The position numbers and the translations under genes were made by a program. This document shows positions 56,877 through 64,000 of a stretch of DNA of 64,000 bases, piece by piece. Within the stretch, counting starts at the first letter, position 1. Each line of letters opens with the position of its first letter. The DNA is taken from positions 65,546,336 through 65,610,335 of the forward strand of contig NC_081183.1 in assembly GCF_029867415.1 (NCBI RefSeq). Reading direction: 5' to 3'. The notes beneath the pieces are model-generated. The model did no database searches. It worked only from the letters and a program-made list of their open reading frames with translations, and was not told where the DNA came from. Source of the DNA: Vicia villosa. Lineage: Eukaryota; Streptophyta; Magnoliopsida; Fabales; Fabaceae.

Positions 56877-57139
56877 TTAGCTGTAATATTGTTTAAGCTT
56901 TTCAGCGTTCCATGGTTGAGCAAGTTCTTCTCCCTGTAAGTTTTCCAAATAGTATGCCCTGCTTTCGGTCTTTGCCCGGACGCGATAGGGGCCTTCCAAG
57001 TTTGCGGCCATCTTGCCCTCGCGAAAGTCTTTGTGGTTTCTCTTGAGTACCATACTGCACACTTCGAACTCCCGTTTGATGACCTTTATGTCATACCTCA
57101 AGGCTATCCTCTGTTTGAGTGATGCCTCGCGAAGAGTGG
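56877..57139 (-). pseudogene. Tat-lineage pol, C-terminal end of integrase
   Basis: Minus frame: LKQRIALRYDIKVIKREFEV, then VLKRNHKDFREGKMAANLEG and PYRVRA, ending EELAQPWNAEKLKQYYS. This is the usual end of Tat-type pol (NWEGPY...PWNA.HLK.YY) and carries no chromodomain. It is cut on its 5' side by the Tekay insertion at 57140. It differs clearly from the Ogre end at 29709, so it belongs to another Tat family. Confidence 0.8.
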
Positions 57140-59017
57140 TGTAATACCCTTCTTAATCCCGCGGCAATGTAAATAATTATATCAGAGTAACATGGAACAA
57201 GGGTGTCTCAATTTCAAATTTTAAAACAAACATCATACGTCATAGTCATGCAGACACTAAGGAGTTTCATCATGATTCATAGTAACTCATGTTAACACAG
57301 TGGAAAAACAATTATACGGAATAGTCCAATACCTCCGCAACTATATCCATCAAAACTCAAAATAAAGTAATAAAGTCATAAGACATAAACGATCAAAACT
57401 CGCGTCCCCAGTGTTACAATATCAGAGCATGACACGTGACGCTAAACTAGACACACTGACTCATGAGCTAATCCACACCAAGTCGTAAAGCCGTTATCCT
57501 CACTCTGAAAATGACAACATGTAAGGTGACTCTCATTCTCAGTTAGTAAATATTATGCAATTCATAAGCAACAAGCATCATGATATATCGTTCACCCAAT
57601 CATACATATTCAGATTCACAACTATTATTCATCAATTCGTACAATAATAGATTACACCATATAACACTGAAATCCATTCAATCATGATATAACAAAATGC
57701 ATATGACTCAATAGACACTATGCATGTGGTACCAATAAACCGTGGAATTAATCCACCTGACCGATCTACACCTCACCGAGATACGGCCCACCGACACAAT
57801 TTCCGCACAATGGGAATTATGTCCACCATCAATCCAAACATCACCGGGATCCATCACCGAATGCATATGAATGAATGAACACGCATAACATACTTAAAAA
57901 CATATCCGAGCATGATGAACAACTCATCTCAACACCACATCACCGAATAAGTATGTACATGTTTTCAACATCATTCAAATAGCCATTCATTCACCACAAT
58001 CATAATAATAATCACAGCCAATTCATCACCCTATCAAATACATTGTCACACCTATCTCATATGCACACAATGCTTAATTCTCACCAAGTAATTAAATCGA
58101 GTTTTTAAAAAAATAAAGTCGGCCACTGCCCATATTTAGTGTTCATCATATATAACATTTAATTACCTTTACAACGCCTAAAACGGCACTAAGAAAGGAT
58201 ACACGGTTCAAAAGTTATAACTTTTCAAAGTTTGGAAAAATTTTGTATAACAGGGTCCGCTGAGCGACCCCTTAGCACGCTTTCCAGTAGAGAACTACCT
58301 TGGACCGCCGCTTAGCGGACTAGCTCCGCTTATTGAGCCTGAATGACACACACAGCCTCCGCTTAGCGAGCATATCTCCACTTAGTAGACGTGAGATTTC
58401 TCAGAATCTCAGGTATGCGACAGACCTGCGATTTCACACATCCATCATCCCAAATCGGTTCTAGACATCAGATACATGCATACAATCATCATACATTCAA
58501 TCATACGCCATCAAACATCAATTAAACTCATTATTAACCAATATTTCATGCAAATTTCATCAATTCAATCTAAATTATAATGCTCTAACCTAACAATCCC
58601 AATATCTAATTGAACCAAACCATACATCAATCTACCTATCACTTAAGATCACATAAGAGATACTAAAAGGAAAAGTATCCCCTTACCTTGATGGAGGTTC
58701 TTGAACTGATCCTTGAACTTTGGGGTTTTTCCTCCTTCCTTCGCTCTTCTCACTTCTACGATAAAATCTTTTCTCCCAACTCTTCTCTTGCTCCTTTCTT
58801 TTCTATTTTTCAATAATAAAATAATAATATAATTAGGACTAAGTGTAGAGCTTTTTACTCCATACACCCACTAATTACACCTCACACCCCAAAAAACCAA
58901 TATTCTCTTCTTATTCACTTACTCCATTATTTTCAAAAATATTCATAAACTAAATTTTAATTAAATAATTAACCAAAAATTCAATTTATCTAATAATTTA
59001 AAAATACGGGTGTTACA
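57140..59017 (-). repeat. 3' LTR of Tekay element (1878 bp)
   Basis: On the minus strand TGTAACACCCG to GGGTATTACA. The LTR ends are near-complementary (TGTAAYACCC). At 58255-58395 five GC-rich palindromic motifs (CCGCTTAGCGG and variants) stand out in AT-rich sequence. The ORF at 58649 is not convincing. Confidence 0.85.
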
Positions 59018-59030
59018 ACTCTCCCCCACT
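59018..59030 (-). other. Polypurine tract of Tekay element
   Basis: Minus strand AGTGGGGGAGAGT directly before the LTR start TGTAACACCC. Confidence 0.85.
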
Positions 59031-59059
59031 AAAAGAGTTTTTGCCCTCAAAAACATACC

Positions 59060-60462
59060 TTAGACGAAAAGTTTCGGGTAAGAGTCATTCATCTGGCTCT
59101 CTAACTCCCATGTAACATTTCCACCGGCTGGTCCTCCCCAAACCACTTTCACCGTTGCTCTCTCTTTACCTCGCAACTGCTTCACTTTACGATCCTCAAT
59201 CCTCATAGGTAATGTCTCTACAGTCATATTATCTCGCACCTGTATATCATCTACCTGAATCTCATAAGACGGGTCAGCAATGTATTTCCTCAACTGGGAT
59301 ACATGGAATACATCATGCAAATTAGCGAGTGTCGGCGGTAAAGCAATCTGATAAGCAACCTTCCCAATTTTATTAGTAATCTGCAATCGACCAATGAAAC
59401 ACGAAGTTAACTTCTTCGACTTCAAGTCTCTCCCAATGCCAGTCATCAGAGTAACTCGCATGAATACATGATCTCCCTCCTTAAATTCGATATCCTTTCT
59501 TTTTTTGTCGTGGTAACTTTTCTGACGACTCTGAGAAGCTCTCATCTTCTCCTGAATCATCTTGATCTTTTCTATAGTTTATTGCACAATCTCCGGTCCA
59601 ACCACCGCATTTTCTCCAGATTCGTACCAACACAACGGTGTTCTACATCTCCTACCATACAATTCCTCAAACGGAGCCATACCAATACTCGAATGATAAA
59701 TATTGTGTAGGTAAACTCAATCAAAGGTAAATAACTATCCCAAGCACCACCTTTTTCCAATATACAAGCTCGCAACAAATCCTCTAACGATCAAATCGTT
59801 CTCTCTGTCTGACCTTCTGTCTGCGGATGATAAGCAGAACTCAACCTCAACTTAGTACCTAAGGCTTCTTGCAATCCTGTCCAGAACTTAGAAGTAAACC
59901 TCGGGTCTCTATCCGACACAATACTAGTTGGAACACCATGCAAACTCACTATCTTCTCAACATACAACTGAGCGAACCTCTCCATCGGGTAATCCATTCT
60001 TTTTGGTATAAAGTGAGCAGATTTCGTCAACCTGTCCATAATAAACCAGACAGAATCACAAGTCTTGGTCGTCCTAGGTAAACTAGATACAAAGTCCATA
60101 TAAATTCCATCCCACTTCCAATTCGGAACAAACAAAGGTTCCATCAATCCAGACGGTTTCTGATGCTCAATTTTCGACTTTTGACAAATTAAGCAAGCAT
60201 AAACAAACTCGGTAATTTCCTTCTTCATTCCAGGCCACCAAAACAACTTCTTCAAATCATGACACATCTTGGTAGCACCAGGATGAATACTCAATCCACT
60301 TCGGTGTCCTTCTTCCAGAACACTCTTTCTGATCTTAACAACATCAGGTACACATACTCGGTCTCCAAACCTCATAACGCCATTCTCGTCAATTCGGAAT
60401 TCACCTCCTTGACCTTGGTTAATCAATGTCAACTTATCTACCAAGCCGGCGTCAGATTTCTG
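59060..60462 (-). pseudogene. Tekay integrase and chromodomain (broken)
   Basis: The frame 60444-59791 has the integrase zinc finger (HPGATKMCHDLKKLFWWPGM, CLICQKSK) and core: DFVSSLPRT, WFIMDRLTKSAHF, SDRDPRFTSKFW, YHPQTEGQTERTI. A TGA follows at 59791. The same frame continues from 59778 (ACILEKGGAWDSYLPLIEFTYT), then shifts by one base near 59700. A further stop lies near 59580. The last ORF (59560-59060) holds the GPY region (KEGDHVFMRVT, FIGRLQITNKIG) and ends with a chromodomain (VKVVWGGPAGGNVTWELESQ). The chromodomain places it in the Tekay/Del group. Confidence 0.88.
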
Positions 60463-61825
60463 TCATTTTCTAATTTCCTCAAGGATACTATTAGTTAACC
60501 TCAGCATTCCCAACTTAACACTATTAGAAGTACTTTCACATACTAAACTCAAATCTCGGAATTGCTCAATTAAATCCGATTCTCTCACCATTAGCATAGA
60601 CATATGTAATGACTTCCTACTCAATGCATCAGCAATAACATTTGCTTTACCAGGATGGTAACTCAAACCGAAATCATAGTCCTTCAGAAATTCTAAGCAT
60701 CTTCTCTGCCTCATATTAAGCTTCTTCTGATCGAAGAGATACTTCAGACTCTTATGATCGCTGAATACCTGGAATCGAGAACCATAAATATAATGTCTCC
60801 ACAGCTTCAACACAAATACCATAGCCGCCAATTCCAAATCATGATTCGGATAATTCCTTTCATGAGTTTTCAACTGTCTTGAAGCATAAGCCACAACTTG
60901 CTTATCTTGCATCAAAACACCACCTAAACCCATCAGTGAAGCATCACAGTACACATTGAAAGACTTCGCTGGATTAGGCAAAATTAAGATCGGAGCACTT
61001 GTCAATCTCTTATTCAATTCTTGAAAACCCTTTTCACATTCTGAATCCCATACAAATACTTGTCCTTTCCTTGTTAACTTAGTCATTGGCAATGCCAACT
61101 TCAAGAATCCCTCAACGAACTTTCTATAGTAACCTGCCAGACCAATAAAACTATGAATCTCTGAAGCATTCTTCGGCGTCTCCCACTGAGATACCACTTC
61201 TACCTTCGTAGGATCCACCGCAATACCATTCTTCGAAATTACATGGCCAAGAAAACTCACTTCCTTCAACCAGAATTCATATTTAGACAATTTCGCATAC
61301 AACTTCTTCTCCTTCAATAGCTCCAATACCACTCTTAAATGCTCCGCATGTTCTTCATCACTTTTTGAGTAAATTAGAATGTCATCAATGAACACTACCA
61401 CGAACTTGTCAAGATACAGGTGAAATATCCTATTCATATACTCCATGAAAACACCAGGTGCATTAGTAACACCAAATGGCATAACAAAATATTCATAATG
61501 TTCGTACCTCGTTTGGAATGCCGTTTTCTGAATATATTTCGCCTTCACCCGAATTTGGTGATATCCAGACCTCATATCAATCTTGCTAAACACACAAGCT
61601 CCAACCAGCTGATCCATCAAATCAACAATCCTCGGCAAAGGGTATCGATTCTTGATTGGCACCTTGTTCAGCTGTCTATAATCAACACATAGCCTCATTG
61701 AACCTTCTTTCTTCTTAGCCAACAATACCGGTGTACCCCACGGTGACACACTAGGACGAATGAACTTCTTTTCCAACAATTACTCTAACTATTTCTTCAG
61801 TTCAGCAAATTCCAAAGCCGACTTG
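60463..61825 (-). pseudogene. Tekay RT and RNase H (truncated)
   Basis: The open frame 61779-60463 encodes RT ([38 protein letters not shown], active site FIDD at residues 130-133) and RNase H ([41 protein letters not shown]), then the linker ([17 protein letters not shown]). A TGA at 60463-60465 replaces a tryptophan codon before the integrase. Upstream, 61780-61825 is still homologous (FAELKK.LE.LLEKKF) but has two stops, then the element-3-like LTR. In the linker, RRWLEFL has become RRCLEFL. The start codon listed is a TTG inside the frame. Confidence 0.9.
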
Positions 61826-63614
61826 TGTAACACGGTGGGAGAACTGACTTTTTTATTTCGCAAACAAAATGTTGCGGTGAGCAAGAGTCGCCACCTACTT
61901 TTATTTTATCCATTTGCAAAGGCTAAAAGAACAGAAAAAGACCTTTTAAAAGACTTTGAGTTCGGGGGGTAGGTTATACGAAGGGAAGGTGTAAGCACCC
62001 TTTGTATCCATGATTATCCATGGGCTCTTAATTGCTTAGCTCACTTGTTTTCAAAATGTTTGAAGTGTCGTGTATGAATAGTAAAAACTTTGTAGAAGAA
62101 CTTTAGCTTGTAAATAAGCGTAGTCTTTTTGAATATGATTTGAAAAAGAGTCGAAAAGAGTTTTGAATTTGAATTTGAATTGAGCAAGCATTTAAGAGCA
62201 ATTACCCTTAAGTTATAAAAATGTTCTTTTAGCTTTTCGGGCGAAAGGGTATATCCGTACCATGAGGGCAGGAAGTTTTTCAATTGGATGTTAAGGGTCA
62301 TCGAAAAAAGTATCGTTCGCCATAAGACCATCCCTTGCCATAAAGAGGGCAGGTAGTCTAAGGGAAGGATATAATAGTCATTAATCTTTTTAGGCATCAT
62401 ATACCTTAGCAATCGGGACAATCATCTTTTACCGAGGCAACTTCGATGGACTAGATGATTTTCAATCTCTTTAGGCAACCTTGCTTTAGGTATCCTCGAA
62501 ATCGAAGGATTTGACTATTATTTAGTATAATTAGAGGCAACAGAATCATAAGGCAACAGGCAACAAAGGCAACAAGAGGAATTACCCTAAAGGTGTGTGG
62601 ATGCAACAATCACGTTATTAAGTTCAATTATTTATCTTGTAATTAGTTATCCTAATTCAATTCAAGGCTTGCACTCCCTAAGATTACTAACCACGCAGTT
62701 TAAAATTGCATAAATTAAAGGCAGAAAAATATAAAGTCCTACGCTATTACAATAAACACCTGCGGGGAAGGGGAAATAAAAGGCAGAAAATAAGAGGGAC
62801 CAATAATTAATCAAAACCCTTGAATGCCTTGATCTTCCTCGAACCCTTGATCAATTCTGAAAATTAAAAGGAAAATAAATAATGGTGAGTGCATTACAAG
62901 TTCACTGACGATTGAAGCAAACCCTATTTTAAGGGAAACTAAAAAGAAAAATAAAATGATTTAGAAACTTAGCTTTTCGCTCTGGTTTGGCGCGTGGCTT
63001 GAAGGATCTTTAATTAACCCTGAAAATTAGGCACAAAGAAGAGAAACGGTAGTGCATGAATGATCTAATGACAAACCTCGCAACCATGATTCATCGGGAT
63101 AAATCAGGGTAGAAACCATAAAATAATTTTAAAATAACACCAAAAGGTTGAAAAATTTGATTTAATATGTTAATTAAATAATTAGGGAATTAAATCCTAA
63201 TTATTTAAAAGCACATGCAAAAAAGGAATTGAGTTTGAAATAAAAAACAATTATTAATGAAATTGTAAAAAAATTGAACTTTCGATAAAATAAATAATTA
63301 TAATTTATTATAAAATAAACTAATTTATTTAGATAAATAAAAAAACAATAGTAATTATACTAAAAAATAAAATAAGAAAATAAAAGTATTTGTGTAATTT
63401 ACAAATAAAAAAAATTAAGAAAAACTTAGCTGGATTCAGATGTGGCGTATCCTTGATGGACTGTGGTGCACCAGGAGCCTCCTGTGCGTTGGATTTGAGG
63501 GTGGCAATGATCTGATGGTGGTGATGTAGGGTGCACCATAGACCTGAACCATGTGCCTGCACATGATGGGTTAAGATGGAAAATATGAAAAAATAACATG
63601 AAAAGGGTGGGGAT
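61826..63614 (-). repeat. Element-3-family LTR, partial
   Basis: Starts TGTAACACGGTGGG and matches the LTR of element 3 (2328 onward) in the same orientation for at least 250 bp, including the PBS-like motif (61884-61895) and the GGTG-TAAG-CACC element (61970-62000). Further right the match fades. It is cut by another LTR at 63615. There is no PBS on its left side, so this is a solo LTR or the 3' LTR of an element continuing off-window. ORFs at 62041 and 63329 are not convincing. Confidence 0.7.
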
Positions 63615-64000
63615 TGTAACACCCCTCTAATAACCCACGGCAAATAAACAATTATTAAATCAGAGTAACATGTAGAGAGGTATCACAATTCATAAATAAT
63701 GAAAACACACGTCAGTATAAGTCATGCATTCACTGAAACACCTGAAATCATAACTCATTAATCAAATTCATGTTTTACACAACGGAAATACTTCATCAAG
63801 TCAACATTACATCACTAATGTATCAGACTTCAACCAAAACAAATAAATAATAGAGTTACAATCAAAACTCCAAAACAAGCGTTCCCAGTGTTACATCTAT
63901 CAGAGCATGACACCGACACAATAACTAAAACCGACTTATGAGCTAATCCTCACCGAGTCGAAGCCGCTATCCTCAATCTGAAAAATATAGTGTAAGGGTG
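63615..64000 (-). repeat. Tekay-like LTR, left end only
   Basis: TGTAACACCCCTC onward is similar to 57140 onward (TCAGAGTAACATG, GTCATGCA and CAGTGTTACA-type blocks in the same order) but clearly diverged, so it is a related, separate element. No PBS adjoins on the left, as expected for a 3' LTR of a minus-strand element. It continues past the window. Confidence 0.7.

Larger units (their letters stand above)
49467..57139 (-). mobile_element. Tat-lineage gypsy relic, interrupted by Maximus-C and Tekay
   Basis: Two visible parts: 49467-49504 and 55191-57139, separated by Maximus-C. It contains the pol end on the minus strand (56877-57139) and, further 3', an ORF on the opposite strand. Extra antisense ORFs between pol and the 3' LTR are known in several Tat-lineage elements. 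Its remaining pol should lie right of the Tekay insertion, and its 3' LTR has been lost or replaced on the left. Confidence 0.7.
57140..61825 (-). mobile_element. Tekay/Del-type chromovirus (Ty3/gypsy), 3' portion
   Basis: 3' LTR (57140-59017), PPT, chromodomain, integrase, RNase H and RT on the minus strand. Gag and protease are missing because an element-3-like LTR interrupts at 61826. The coding part has several stops and one frameshift. Inserted in the pol gene of the Tat relic; the five bases left of it are AGTGG. Confidence 0.88.

Noticed and set aside
58649..58867. 72-codon ORF in Tekay LTR
   Set aside because: Lysine-rich frame in an LTR, no start context or similarity.
57140..64000. 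57140 and 63615 LTRs as the two ends of one Tekay element
   Set aside because: The sequences are too diverged, no PBS adjoins 63615, and an unrelated LTR lies between.

Overview
This window looks like pure repeat-derived DNA from a large plant genome. I found no host gene. The mix of families points to a legume of tribe Fabeae (pea, vetch or lentil type): an Ogre element with a ~5 kb LTR, an extra ORF1 and a spliced gag-pro/pol intron; several Ty1/copia elements of the Maximus/SIRE lineage; a Ty3/gypsy chromovirus of Tekay/Del type; a Tat-lineage relic with an antisense ORF; and a tRNA-derived SINE. The organism call is an inference from element families only.

Layout, left to right: (1) 1-5301, the 5' end of a minus-strand Ogre/Tat-type element ('element 3') with PBS and a 2974-bp LTR; its rest lies off-window. 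(2) 5302-45789, a plus-strand Ogre/Tat-type element without gag-pol ('element 2'). Its 5' LTR is cut by element 3, its internal part holds a rearranged Maximus copy (7754-13277, 'Maximus-B') and a SINE (13687-13911), and its 3' LTR is split by a complete Ogre (18713-44225, TSD CTAGG). A 42-bp minisatellite with an open 400-codon frame lies at 16276-17560. (3) 45790-49466, the 3' end of a plus-strand Maximus ('Maximus-A') that was the target of element 2. (4) 49467-57139, a Tat relic whose antisense ORF is split by a deletion-derived Maximus (49505-55185, 'Maximus-C', TSD AAGAT). (5) 57140-61825, a minus-strand Tekay element missing gag, cut by an element-3-like LTR (61826-63614), itself cut by another Tekay-like LTR (63615 to the end).

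The Ogre is the best-preserved unit. On the minus strand it reads 5' LTR, PBS, ORF1, gag, protease, intron, RT, RNase H, archaeal-type RNase H, integrase, 3' UTR, 3' LTR. Its LTRs differ at only about a dozen sites I could see in ~4 kb, so it is young. Yet it carries a stop in ORF1, frameshifts in gag and at the integrase end, a 917-bp loss in the 5' LTR, loss of the PPT-side end of the 3' LTR, and an apparently perfect 4474-bp tandem duplication inside the 3' LTR.

The least conventional signals are structural: tRNA-like A-box/B-box modules in three different Ogre-type LTRs; families of short hairpins with changing stems around a fixed loop in the Ogre LTR and 3' UTR; a conserved GGTG-loop-CACC element near the end of four LTRs; a PBS-like motif inside LTRs; a higher-order minisatellite whose units carry splice-acceptor/donor-like junctions; and a shared +1 gag/protease overlap in two diverged Maximus copies.
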